Below, piece after piece: positions 23,201-32,573 of a DNA stretch of 64,000 nucleotides. The stretch is from positions 52,738,750-52,802,749 of the forward strand of contig NC_087070.1 of NCBI RefSeq assembly GCF_963678635.1. Direction: 5' to 3'. Position numbers and translations under genes: made by a program. How positions within the stretch are numbered: position 1 is the first letter of the stretch; each line of letters begins with the position of its first letter. The DNA is from Symsagittifera roscoffensis (Eukaryota; Xenacoelomorpha; Acoela; Convolutidae). Under the pieces are notes generated by a model, which worked only from the letters and a program-made list of their open reading frames with translations, was not told the origin of the DNA and searched no databases.

Positions 23201-26200
23201 CAAAGCCCAATGAAAGTGAATTTTCGTTTTCGTTTGTCGCTTTCGTTAAGCACAACATGTATATAGGACCCGATGTTATAAACGTTTCTGAATTGCAGGT
23301 CAAATACCCGCAACTAGCCCCGTTAAAGACGACTGCGTATAATTACAAAGAGATTGAGATAGTTATAGGACAGGACTTCTATCATGCGATAAGACCCCTC
23401 GAACATGTCTTCGGAGATGAACTTGACTCACCGTGCGCCGTCCGACTTCCGATAGGTTGGGTCATTAGTGGTCCGTCTCCTGATCGTTCGTCCTTAAATT
23501 CTTCTTCCTTTAACTGCGTTACGGACGATATTTCTCTGACCGACCAAATCAAAACTTGGTATGAGTTAGAGTCGTATGGTGCGTTCAAGCAAGTAGATGC
23601 CCGTTCCGCCGCAGACAAGCGTGCTTTGTCGATCCTAAAAACTGAAACCGTTCACGATGGTGAGCGTTACACTGTACCGATGCTGTGGAGTGATAATGAT
23701 GTTAGCTTGCCTAACAATTATTATTCTTCATTAGCCCAATTAAAGTCGTTAGAGAAAAGATTAGATAAAGATCCGTTACTTCGCAAGAAGTATACCGAAA
23801 CAATCAGAGAAGATATAAGTAAAGGATATGTCATAACCGTCAACCCGCACGATCCCAGCTCACGAGCCGAACGTGAGTGGTATCTTCCACACCATCCGGT
23901 TTTGAACCCGAACAAACCCGGCAAGGTGCGCCGTGTGCTCAATGGAGCATCCAAATTTCATGGCACTTCCTTAAATAGATCTCTCTTGGTTGGCCCGGAT
24001 CTCCTTCAAAATCTTATTTTTGTACTGTTGAGGTTCCGTCAACGCAAGTACGCCGTCTCAGCGGACATAGAAGGTATGTTCTTACAAGTTGGAGTACTTG
24101 CGCGAGATCAACCGTCTCTCCGTTTTTTGTGGCGGGAGGACCCCACTTCAAGTGTGGTGGTTCACCAATACACCCGTCATATTTTTGGCGCTCGTGATTC
24201 GCCAACTTGTGCGAATTTCGCGCTACAAAAAACTGCTTCTGATAATCAAGCTGAATACCCCGAAGCCGCTTCAGCCATTGTCCAGAAGTTTTACATGGAC
24301 GACTATCTTGACTCGTTCGAAAATACCGCTGACGCTCTTAGCCTAAGTAAAGACTTAGTCGCAATGCTCAAATTAGGTGGGTTTAACCTGACAAAGTTTG
24401 TTAGCAATGTACCCGAAGTTACAGCCGCTCTTAATCCGGACAACCGTGAGTCCAACCCGTCAGTTAAGGATATTTGTAAGAGTCCAGACCAATCGTCGCA
24501 TGTTCTTGGTCTCAGGTGGGATCATGTAAAAGATACCCTAGTAGTAAGTAGAGGTGTTGATCGACCACTAGATAAAGCAATTACTCAACGCACCGTGTTG
24601 AGTTTTGTTTCCTCAGTTTTTGATCCAATAGGACTGGTAGCTCCATATACTGTGAAAGCGCGCCTTTTACTAAAAGACATATGGAGAATCAGTGGTCAAA
24701 AGTGGGATGATGATCTCCCAGAGGAAATTAAACAACAATTTCTAGATTGGCACTCAGGACTTCCACTATTAGGTACTCTGACGATACCTCGTAGCTACTT
24801 TACCGAACCGTTCGACCGCTGTGAACTTCACACGTTCGGTGATAGTTCGCAGGACGTTTTTTGCGCCGTATCGTTTCTCCGAGCCCGACTTGCTAAATCG
24901 CAAAAGACCGAGTTAGCTTTTGTATTTGGGAAAGCCCGTGTAGCGCCTATGAAGATGCTCTCCATTCCCAAGTTAGAGCTTCAGGCTGCTCTGCTTGCGA
25001 CTCGACTCAAAGAAGAGATTTTGAAAGCGCTTACTTTCAAAGTAAGCAATGTATTCATGTGGACTGATTCTACCACCGTTCTCCAGTGGCTTAACTCGTG
25101 CAACAAACTTCCTGTGTTTGTTGGAAACCGCACTGGTGAAATCTTGGAGTCCACCACCATTGATCAATGGAATCATGTACTCAGTGGTGATAACCCAGCT
25201 GATACCGGCACACGAGGGATTTCTTCGGAAGCCCTCAAGGATAGCAGCTGGGTTAGAGGCCCTAGTATATTGAGGACATGTGATTGGCCATTCAAGCCGA
25301 ACACTGACGTCATCAAAAAGATCCAATTAAAAGGCCCACTCTGTGACATTGATACATGCCTTGAGACTGCATCTACGTTTGTTGTTGATGCTTCATCTGA
25401 GAAAGCGCCGTCGATCCGTCTGTTTAAAAATTGGGATAAATTCAGCTCAATTGTAAAGTACAAACGTGTTTTAGCGTTCATGCTTCGTGTGCTACCATCG
25501 CATAAACACTTCCGTACAAAAACGCTTGAAATAACCGACCCGTCCGAGTTAGATATTGCCGAGCAGAAGCTCATTTATCTCGCTCAGTCCGAATCATTTC
25601 CTGCCGAAGTGAAAATACTTCAGTCCGATAAACTGATAACAAAGAAAAGTCGGATTGCTAAATATTCTCCGTTCATCGGCCCAGCTGGCATCCTGCGTTC
25701 AACTGGACGTATCAGCCGTCTTGTTGATACCGACTTTGATAGCAAACATCCAATAATACTGGATGGTCGACACCGAGTTGCTCATATGTTGGTTAGGCAT
25801 ATGCACTTTCAACATGCACATCAGGGGTTGGATTACATGCGTGCTGTAGTTCAGTTGAAATACATTGTTCTGAAGTTGCGCTGGTTACTTGGGAACATCG
25901 AAAATACTTGCATAACATGCCGTAAGCGCAAAGCAAAAACAGTTGTGCCCATTATGTCTGACCTACCGATTGAAAGACTGGGTTACAAGCAGCCTCCCTT
26001 CTCCAACACAGGTGTTGATTACTTTGGCCCGTTTCAAGTGCCAATACGCCGAAGTACCGAAAAGAGATGGGGTTTCCTTTTTACCTGCCTCACGACTCGA
26101 GCAGTTCACATCGAGTTGGTTCCATCTCTCGATACTAGTTCCTGCGTCATGGGCGTAGAGCGATTTATTGCAAGGCGAGGTACCCCCAAAACCATTCTTT

Positions 26201-26916
26201 CTGACAATGGCACGAATTTTGTTGGTGCTCAAAAGGAGCTCCTATCCTGTGTCCAAAATTGGAACAAAGTCGCCCCGGCCGTTTTCGTCCACAAAGGCGT
26301 TAAGTGGAAGTTTAACCCGCCCAGTGCCCCTCATCACGGTGGCGCCTGGGAGCGGCTAGTGAGAAGTGTTAAGCGAGTGTTGTACGACATATTAGGCAGC
26401 AGGAGATTAACTGAGGAAGTTCTAGGAACAACGCTCTGCCTAGTTGAACAATTACTTAACGCAAGACCGATCACTCCGGTCAGTTCCGATCCGCACGACC
26501 TAGAGGCACTCACCCCGAATCACTTCATTCTCGGTCACAGCGCAGCTAGCTTCCCGTCGTTAAGTTTCGAAGATAACTTTGATCATAAAAAGCGTTACGC
26601 CAGAGCACAATCGTACGCTAACGCAGTTTGGTCACGCTGGCTGCGTGAATATGTACCATCTCTCAACAAGAGAGCAAAGTGGCATAATGATTCGGATGTC
26701 ACACTGAAAACCGGCGACTTGGTTTGGGTAGTCGAACCCGACAGCCCACGTGGGCATTACCCACTCGCCCGTATTGCTAAACTACACTACGGCAAAGACG
26801 GATGCGCGCGATCCGCCGACATAAAGACCGTTACGAGCGAACTGACCCGCCCGACCGTAAAGCTCGCTCCCGTTCTTCCTTGTTTAGGGGTGGAGGATGT
26901 TGCAGCGCAAATATAA
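20242..26916 (+). CDS. BEL/Pao Gag-Pol polyprotein
   Basis: 2224 residues, no internal stop. In order: a charged coiled-coil-like N-terminus (about 170-240), a Pro/Ser/Thr-rich linker (about 340-570), the DUF1759 Gag region (about 590-740), zinc knuckles CSLC..H..C and CFSCLQGNHTFRKC (about 810-875), an aspartic protease with CDTGSTHSW (about 940), a reverse transcriptase with YAVSADIEGMFLQV (about 1270) and the YMDD box (about 1350), RNase H with FGDSS (about 1530), the integrase H-H/C-C zinc motif (about 1850-1895), the catalytic core with D in GVDYFGPF, D in LSDNGTNF and E in GAWERL (about 1924, 1987, 2036), and the C-terminal DUF5641-type domain (about 2115-2200). Protein order and motifs are those of BEL/Pao rather than Gypsy or Copia. 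All catalytic residues looked for are present. The start is the first ATG after the hairpin repeats (gagccATGG, a good context). No env. Confidence 0.95.
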   Translation: MDENFQKRVQRLFAKRTKLENELYKCHEIIIENIESQSRSSKIDTQIQNCKSLIETAVEINEELIKLASKSVDPDKLIPAQDMWLHTVTSRNDTVLQKAASYKTGLNVEPEETELDNVSESLSTIVTTQPQDSHEADARSKVSRYSSRHHKSGSHKSSRYTVAQSKTSTEKRRDLVVLKKQQEELERQAKVSLKLKAQQNKIKEQQGNLELEELAEVHRKKLAEIELKEFELEEELSAASEKIGNASVTHVDPQRTEQWVENVVTEQEQAEVVASSEQSHPVVESSTLIATDVLQGVGAVVCGGAVVNAGQTTYSEPGGHNRNRIQAQRSSCVQSRLSLHSIENPSSLPQFIASSSNFVTPHLASTPHAEVSQNHNLIPQASGSIPASMPFGNPTINVAPPSVSTVTNPVSLPAGQPFVPPLTVPIPISLPIIQPFVPSTVPIPSLLPVSQPHSGPVSTGYQAPAAPSHQPINVPNNPTSFSSEHYNPYSSLWRPAATAQTMPVPQYCAPPSNVFSVTTPVVPPNTVVPYTSFGTVYYTQPQTHPVVETAHQGYPPTYPAPTTGPSYVPNSDEQPISARELADIILHSRKDRLPELKLEVFDGEPLNWYEWFGQFQATVDSAMLTDDEKLKYLKTHVKDKAKSAIAEYGYSGVLYKDALATLQRKFGQPHVVVGAHLDKMKNFPALKMHNSVHVISFSAVISGLVAVFRSLSFNDDLKSVNLLNQAVSKLPPNLKEAWSMHTVRQHWQRLTLLDFNDWLKNKAEGHERLKSLVKVEQPVKQKVVTKVLAGNTKVSSKDEKSREKTRFPPCSLCKGQHALWNCSVFKEKNATQRAKYVAEQKLCFSCLQGNHTFRKCQKARKCPKQDCESTHNVLLHGAEKVFPPKEADRSPSTQTNTNTTSANNAACVKPCEGTAKGILPVALVDVSSGSENSNALALCDTGSTHSWVSAALVERLKLVGTPVNVTTDGFNSAKVSKTQRVHLKVSAKPNESEFSFSFVAFVKHNMYIGPDVINVSELQVKYPQLAPLKTTAYNYKEIEIVIGQDFYHAIRPLEHVFGDELDSPCAVRLPIGWVISGPSPDRSSLNSSSFNCVTDDISLTDQIKTWYELESYGAFKQVDARSAADKRALSILKTETVHDGERYTVPMLWSDNDVSLPNNYYSSLAQLKSLEKRLDKDPLLRKKYTETIREDISKGYVITVNPHDPSSRAEREWYLPHHPVLNPNKPGKVRRVLNGASKFHGTSLNRSLLVGPDLLQNLIFVLLRFRQRKYAVSADIEGMFLQVGVLARDQPSLRFLWREDPTSSVVVHQYTRHIFGARDSPTCANFALQKTASDNQAEYPEAASAIVQKFYMDDYLDSFENTADALSLSKDLVAMLKLGGFNLTKFVSNVPEVTAALNPDNRESNPSVKDICKSPDQSSHVLGLRWDHVKDTLVVSRGVDRPLDKAITQRTVLSFVSSVFDPIGLVAPYTVKARLLLKDIWRISGQKWDDDLPEEIKQQFLDWHSGLPLLGTLTIPRSYFTEPFDRCELHTFGDSSQDVFCAVSFLRARLAKSQKTELAFVFGKARVAPMKMLSIPKLELQAALLATRLKEEILKALTFKVSNVFMWTDSTTVLQWLNSCNKLPVFVGNRTGEILESTTIDQWNHVLSGDNPADTGTRGISSEALKDSSWVRGPSILRTCDWPFKPNTDVIKKIQLKGPLCDIDTCLETASTFVVDASSEKAPSIRLFKNWDKFSSIVKYKRVLAFMLRVLPSHKHFRTKTLEITDPSELDIAEQKLIYLAQSESFPAEVKILQSDKLITKKSRIAKYSPFIGPAGILRSTGRISRLVDTDFDSKHPIILDGRHRVAHMLVRHMHFQHAHQGLDYMRAVVQLKYIVLKLRWLLGNIENTCITCRKRKAKTVVPIMSDLPIERLGYKQPPFSNTGVDYFGPFQVPIRRSTEKRWGFLFTCLTTRAVHIELVPSLDTSSCVMGVERFIARRGTPKTILSDNGTNFVGAQKELLSCVQNWNKVAPAVFVHKGVKWKFNPPSAPHHGGAWERLVRSVKRVLYDILGSRRLTEEVLGTTLCLVEQLLNARPITPVSSDPHDLEALTPNHFILGHSAASFPSLSFEDNFDHKKRYARAQSYANAVWSRWLREYVPSLNKRAKWHNDSDVTLKTGDLVWVVEPDSPRGHYPLARIAKLHYGKDGCARSADIKTVTSELTRPTVKLAPVLPCLGVEDVAAQI

Positions 26917-26972
26917 AACAATAGTACAAATGCATATAAACGTAAATGTGCGAAAGTATAAATGCATATAAA

Positions 26973-27410
26973 TGTAAATGCATACAGGGACAGTAGCCAA
27001 GCGTATACATGGTGCGTCCCGGCGGGTTCGGCGCCGGTTCGAATCCCGACTAGGTCATTTCCTTTCTAGAACTCGAATGTGCACCGAACCTGATGGGATG
27101 CCCCGTAACCAGGTTCGGTCCCCCCAAAACCGATTTTAACCATCTTTTCGCTCTAATTTGGTTCAGCCTTGATTAAGGCTGACCTTTAAAAAGAGCAATT
27201 TGTCTCAAGGACAAATACTGGCCATTTTTGCAGCTTGCTTTGATTTATGCAGTTTTTGTGGCCGATGTTACCGATGATAAAGTTTGTTAAAATTATCGTT
27301 ATATTTTCAAATTTCCGTTATATTTCCGGAGTTATTTTGCCGAGAAAATACTCATTAATTAAATTGTTTAAAAACCGTTTTTTATATAATCTTGGAGATT
27401 GACGCGCACA
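26973..27410 (+). repeat. 3' LTR of the BEL/Pao element
   Basis: 438 bp, matching 18298-18735 apart from one base seen. The sequence just upstream (26917-26972) repeats 'aaatgcatataaa' words, and a clear polypurine tract is not visible. Confidence 0.92.
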
Positions 27411-27649
27411 AATCAATAGCTACCGAAACGGACTTTTGGAATCATCATTATGTCTTGTATGTAATGTTTTATACCCTGTAAAGACGCATATATTTTTTTA
27501 CTTCGCGTGTGGTAACATCATTGTCATCCTCATTTTTCCCATTTTTGATGGCTCGAAAAATCCAAAAGTTAGAGTTGCACAATTTTTCTTTGCCGCTACA
27601 GTTGAGTTTTATAAAGATCACAACACTAAGATGGTCATATTCTCCAGAG

Positions 27650-27860
27650 ACGGATCTAGGATTTTCTCGACGAGGGGAGGGGGGGGGGTTGGATTTTCGA
27701 AAAAAAATTCGAATTTTTTGTCGACCTTTTTTTAGGTCGACCAAATTGATTTTCAAGCTCTCCCAAAGCAGTAAACAGACCCTGTTTTGGCCAAAATTTT
27801 GCGCCGCAGGCAAAATTTTGAACAAACAGGCCAAAAAAGGCGTTTTTAGGCTGCTCACAA
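27650..27860. repeat. Dispersed G-run repeat, copy 2
   Basis: acggatctaggattttctcg, then a G-rich run, then gtcgaccaaattgatttt and gccaaaattttgcgccgcag. Matches the copy at 16874 and, more loosely, 36300 and 40585. Confidence 0.6.
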
Positions 27861-28097
27861 AATGGCTGGTCGCGAAACTTGAATCCGCATTTTTTTTTCG
27901 CATAATACTAACTCGTTGGTGCTCTGATGCCAGAACTATTAAATTGGCCGAAAGTATGCAATGGCCATTTAGATTTCAGCATTTGTTAAACAGAAAAATG
28001 AACTGCTGAAATCATAGTCAGTTTTTGGAGCTGTTAATTAGTATCATGTGACTATAGACCATACTGGGCACTGTTTTACTCATGAATCCCGCTTTAG

Positions 28098-28234
28098 ACC
28101 CTGGATACCTGGAGGACTTTGAGTACTTCGGAGTGGACAACCAGACAGTGGGCGTGACCTTCTCGGCCCCGTTGGGTCTCAGCAGGAGCTACTACTTCCA
28201 ACTTTCGCCAGACAGCAACTACAATCGCACAGAG
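28098..28234 (+). CDS. FN3 gene exon f (first half of FN3 module 4)
   Basis: G+AC gives Asp, then PGYLEDFEYFGVDNQTVGVTF and LGLSRSYYFQLSPDS. Leaves in phase 0 (GAG|gtatgt). An NQT and an NRT site are present. It joins exon e in phase across the BEL-bearing intron. Confidence 0.88.
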
Positions 28235-29232
28235 GTATGTACTGCTAATTCTGCACAAAAAAAAACAAGATTTTCCTTGTTGACTTTTCCCGTGCACATA
28301 TGGTACCTCGTAAAAATTTCTATATTATAGGGCATTGATTCAACGGTTGGTCGTTCACAATATTATACTTTTCAACAATTTTTTTGGCCCCTTTTGTTGT
28401 AGATATGTGAAATAAATAACGCAATCCAATAAAGATTAAAGTACCACGTGAACAACCTCACCCCTAAATCAATTTAGGGGGAGAGAGTTGACTTGGTTAA
28501 AACAAAAGTAATATTTTTCAATCAATCAAATTTTCACATAAAACATGCAGGCCTTACGGCTTGAATTTGCCATTTATTTTTAGCGGGAGATTGTTCACTT
28601 GGTCTATCAAGTAGGGAGATTGTTCACATGAACCAAATCAATAATTGAGCATGAAGAAGCATGAACACAGTTTTGGGATCTAGAAACCGAGGAGGCATAT
28701 ATAAGATATTGTAGCAAACCAGCAAGTTGACAAACCGATGTCCAAATTAATCACTAAATTGATGAGTTCATGCCAATACTTTGGCAATATATAAAAGTTC
28801 GGTGACTGGCTTCGAACTTCTATTTTTCTGAGTTACCCAGGGATCCGTAAGATTCAGCGTATATACATTCGCAGATCAAATCGGAGAGATAGCCGAATTT
28901 TTTATGTAATTCGAGGCTAATTTTAATTTTGTTTTATTTCACACTATAGAGCTGCTTTTTGTCATGTTTTCGCTAGTGTTTGCGAAGCACAGCTTCGCCT
29001 CGGTGTTAATAAAGTGACATAAAGCAACATCGGTATCCTTGAGCCGCTTAATTTGTAAAAACCGGTAATTCTTACGTTAATTTTTTTGACTCCGGTGTTA
29101 CAGGATAAAAGGGTAAAATTGATTTCTGTTTCTGATGTCAAAACTAGCAGCTTTTGGTAACTTTCATTTATTTACATTCTTTAACCGAGTAAAAGATACT
29201 AGCAGTAGTTTTGCGTGAACTAACTTATTTAG
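28235..29232 (+). other. Intron (998 nt)
   Basis: gtatgt ... tatttag. Contains the palindromic word gcgaagcacagcttcgc (28982-28998), related to those at 8074 and 11210. Otherwise AT-rich, with nothing recognised. Confidence 0.7.
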
Positions 29233-29401
29233 ATGTTGAACGCGTCTGCTGGGGTGTATGCTTCGAGTGGTGAGACCTTCTCGGCCAACTTTGGCGGATT
29301 CGGAGCCTGTCAGCAGATATTCATCAATGCTTCCAGCGAGAGTGGCTGTGGATCTATTCTGGGCTCTCAATTTACCAACGAATTTGTGTTCGCCTACACA
29401 A
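29233..29401 (+). CDS. FN3 gene exon g (second half of FN3 module 4)
   Basis: Phase 0 entry. Encodes MLNASAGVYASSGETFSANF ... EFVFAYT and leaves in phase 1 (A|gtgagt). The module end YT is as in other modules. The Met at its start is internal, not the initiator. Confidence 0.85.
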
Positions 29402-29919
29402 GTGAGTGTGTTGTTATGTCTGCAATAAAAACTATAACATGAGTGAAAGAATTTGCTTCATAAAAATATATATTTTTTCAATGAAATATTATAAATAAAA
29501 ATGGCGAACCTTCAATTCGCCGAAAGCGATAACTGGGCGAAAGCAGTTATTCGAATTTTTTCGCAGGAGCGCCAGCCCGCATCAGATGATTATTCGTAAC
29601 AAGCAAAAAAAATTGTAGACGAGATACTATTATATTTCATACGTTTAAGTTTACTACAACTTAAATCTACGAAATTTATTTTTCAGGAAAAATTTCAATT
29701 GAATGGATAGAAAGCAAAACCCGTTTTTAAAAATTTTGAAATCAGTAAAGGAGGAAAAAAGCGTAATTTTTTTCCATCTTGCTGAAGTTTGGCCTTTTGA
29801 ATTGAAATTGTAGTGCCTCAGTAACGTTTTGCTGATTTTTGACGTGCTTCTTTAATTAGATTGCAGTTTGTCGAACTAAATTTTTCTCGAGTACTTTCTA
29901 AATTAATTATTTTATGTAG
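29402..29919 (+). other. Intron (518 nt)
   Basis: gtgagt ... tatgtag. AT-rich, with no feature recognised. Confidence 0.75.
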
Positions 29920-30198
29920 CGCCTGTAACGCCATTCTGGGTTCCGGCTTCAAGCACTTCGGATTCCAACTCGGCAATTACTCTGACTTGGGACGACGAAA
30001 ACAACTCGCCGACGTGCCCCACCCGCTTTATGGTGTACCGGGATGGAGTGGCCTCTTCGGATCCCGACAACAATGGCACCTCCAAGTCCATGACGGACGA
30101 CACCGGACTGACTGCCGGCACCACTTACGAGTACAGAGTGTCAGCCTCCGCGTACGGAGAGACCAGTCCTACCTCCGACATCATGGTCATTTGCACCA
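29920..30198 (+). CDS. FN3 gene exon h (complete FN3 module 5)
   Basis: A whole module in one 279-nt exon, phase 1 in and out: PVTPFWVPASSTSDSNSAI, then TLTWDDE (conserved Trp), RFMVYRDG, LTAGTTYEYRVSA (FN3 L-x-A-G-T-x-Y-x-x-x-V) and VICT at the end. This is the clearest FN3 domain in the window. A symmetric 1-1 exon can be shuffled or skipped without a frame change. Confidence 0.93.
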
Positions 30199-32060
30199 GT
30201 GAGTAGGATCAAACTCAGGGACAGGTTTGACTTTTGATTTTTGTTTCAGTCAATTTAATTTCATCTGGTGAAGGGAAGATAAATTACGCTCTCCAATTAC
30301 GAAGGTGCTAGTGGCACAAAAACGTGTTTTCGTTTAACTTCGAATATGGATTTTAAAGTTTAGATTTCCAAGCGGAATTCAAATTACTAATTGACACATT
30401 CTAAAACGACATTTTTTTCGAAAGTGTAGTGGTTTGATTAAGTATGATTATTTGATTGGTTTCATTTTTTGTCTTTATTAAGTTCACGAACACTTTCCTG
30501 TTCAATGGTAGCTTGTTCCTGTTTGATTAAAACAGTGATTAAGGAAATTTTTGGGAGTTGACGTTATTAAGTGTCGATGAACGGAGTCAGGAAAAGTCTT
30601 AAAATTTGTTCAGGCTCAATTAGTTTTTTCTCGGTTTGACTTCTGATTTCTTTTTAAGTTTGTTCGTAATTTTGTTAGAAGCACGGCAAACTCCGCTATG
30701 GAGCTGCAAAAGTGTAAAGTCAAATGAGTTAACTTGATCAAAAAAGTGCCAAATATAAATTATTCTAGATTTTCAAAGGGCTTTAAGGGAATCTATTTTT
30801 TCTATTTGAAACTCGAAAATTGAGGGTTTTTTGAAAAAGGAAGTTAGTATTTCTTTTCTGTTTATTTGCGTTCATTGACTCTTTGACAACTGTCTATTGG
30901 CTATGTTTATTTTTATTTTTTTTTTCTCAAGATGTCCAACAATTTTCACAAAAATGGTACCAATGGAAAGACCGACAGCACCCTGTTTGCCTGCATGTTT
31001 CGCTGGCATCTTTCAACTTAACCCGACTTAATCTAATTTCACCTGACGTCCAAAATTTCAATCGGAACTTTTCTCACCCATTTTTTTGAAGTTTTTCTTT
31101 TTCTCGGAAACTAAACTGCCGAGCCTGAGATTAAGGTTTCAAAGGAAGGAAAGAATATTGACTTTTGTCTGCAAGAGCTGGTGCGATGTAACTTTTGAAG
31201 AAAAAGGCTCTAGAAAATATGAAATCCAAGTTTTGAATTTTTGCCAGTTTTTTTGAGTTTTTCCCTTTTCATGAAAAGTGCCCTGCCAAGTCTGAGATTA
31301 AGGGTTTATCCGGAAAAACAAGTAAAATGGTTTTCGCATAAGCAATTTTGCCCTAATATTTGCTGAAAGTTTGGTTTGAATTTGTAATGAGTCTTTTTTA
31401 AGAAATTTTCAGGAATTCAGTTGAAAAAACAAGCGCTGGTATTTTTCCTGGATAGTGGCTCAGCCCTAATGGCCTCCTAAAATGTGAAAATGTAAAGATC
31501 AAGAAAAACGTGATTGACTTTCAATTTCGAAAATGTAATCTAATAATCAGATTTCCCAGCGAAATGAAAAGTTTTACCTATTGATCCAGCTTTCTCAAAT
31601 TGATATGAAAATAATTGCAGCATAAAATGCCAATCATAAACTGTTCTTGTAACTCAAATAGTTTGAAGGCAATATTTTTTTCTTTGAGGTATCGAAATTT
31701 TGTGTTTTTTTAAACAAGTCAGTTTTTTTTGTTTACTCATGTTTATCGACTTTTTTCCAACTGTTTGTTGACTATATTTTTATTGTTGTTATTGCCAAGA
31801 AGAGAATTTTTTGAAATGATTTTTGTGCTTTTCTTGAAAAAGAGGATTGGTATTGAATTTCATGATAAAGGGTAAAATTTTGAACAAGGTAGAAAAACGA
31901 GCAAAATGAAGTTTGGATTCATTTCTGATATATTTTTGGGTGATTTCATTTTGTCATTCCTCTATTACAAAAAAGGAATTGTTCAGACCTCTTCTGCACG
32001 AAACTCAGGAAAATATTTTACCGAGTGTTTTTCCGAAACGGAATTACTTTATTTTTGTAG
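30199..32060 (+). other. Intron (1.86 kb) with diverged repeats
   Basis: Contains members of the AT-rich intronic repeat family (about 30240-31090 and 31390-31800, with caaactccgctat and ttcccagcgaaa words) and two units of the ~165-bp repeat (31115, 31285). Confidence 0.65.
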
Positions 32061-32217
32061 AACCCGATCCTCCCTCTGGTCTGGTGCTAATCAGCACTTC
32101 CCATGGCTATGCTGTGAGTGTGGGCTGGGACGGCCCTGCTGTGGGGTCAGCCACTGGCTACTTTGTGTCAGATAGCCTCGGAAACTCAAACATGCGTGTG
32201 CTCGACACCAGTTTCAA
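32061..32217 (+). CDS. FN3 gene exon i (first half of FN3 module 6)
   Basis: A+AA gives Lys, then PDPPSGLVLISTSHGYAVSV and WDGPAVGSATGYFVSD, a typical FN3 start with its Trp. Leaves in phase 2 (AA|gtaagt). Confidence 0.88.
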
Positions 32218-32427
32218 GTAAGTACAGTCATCGATTATCCTTAATACTTTATAACCTTATTGGTTATTAGCCAAAAAAATATGTGGCTTTTGCGAAAAAT
32301 GTTTCAAGACAAACCTTAGTAATCTTTTAAACTGCAGAGTAAGAGAAAAACTCTGCTTCCCGAAATACGTTCTTTTTTTCTTTAATATTTATTTGTCTGA
32401 TGCGTTTAAACTTCATCATGATGACAG
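32218..32427 (+). other. Intron (210 nt)
   Basis: gtaagt ... gatgacag. Nothing else seen. Confidence 0.8.
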
Positions 32428-32573
32428 GTACCAGACGGTTATGACTCCTGGGTCTGAGACAACTCTCACTCTCACCATCTCCTCCTACTTGGAGTGTGAC
32501 GTCACAGGGGAGGAGCCAGTGCGGGAACTGGTCAGCGACACTTCATTCACAGCAGCTGTCACCCTCGTATCAG
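32428..32573 (+). CDS. FN3 gene exon j (second half of FN3 module 6)
   Basis: Encodes YQTVMTPGSETTLTLTISSY and ELVSDTSFTAAVTLVS. Phase 2 in, phase 1 out (TCA G|gtcg). It must be followed by an exon entering in phase 1. Two such copies exist (35188 and 38960). Confidence 0.85.

Larger units (their letters stand above)
18298..27410 (+). mobile_element. BEL/Pao LTR retrotransposon, apparently full length
   Basis: Two 438-bp LTRs (TG...CA) differ at one base that I could see (18357 a versus 27032 c). Between them lie a 1.5-kb leader with two repeat systems and one uninterrupted 2224-codon gag-pol ORF. No envelope ORF follows it (56 nt to the 3' LTR). The near-identity of the LTRs and the open ORF point to a young, possibly still mobile copy. 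The 5-bp flanks (ataca on the left, aatca on the right) are not a matching target duplication. Confidence 0.92.
18125..28097 (+). other. Intron (10.0 kb) containing the BEL/Pao element
   Basis: gtagaaa ... gctttag. The retrotransposon (18298-27410) fills most of it, in the same orientation as the host gene. 27411-28097 holds a copy of the G-run repeat and otherwise nothing recognised. Confidence 0.85.

Noticed and set aside
20660-26359. Many open frames on both strands within the BEL polyprotein
   Set aside because: Shadows of the 2224-codon gag-pol frame; none has recognisable domains.
26917-26972. An envelope gene for the BEL element
   Set aside because: Only 56 nt separate the pol stop and the 3' LTR.
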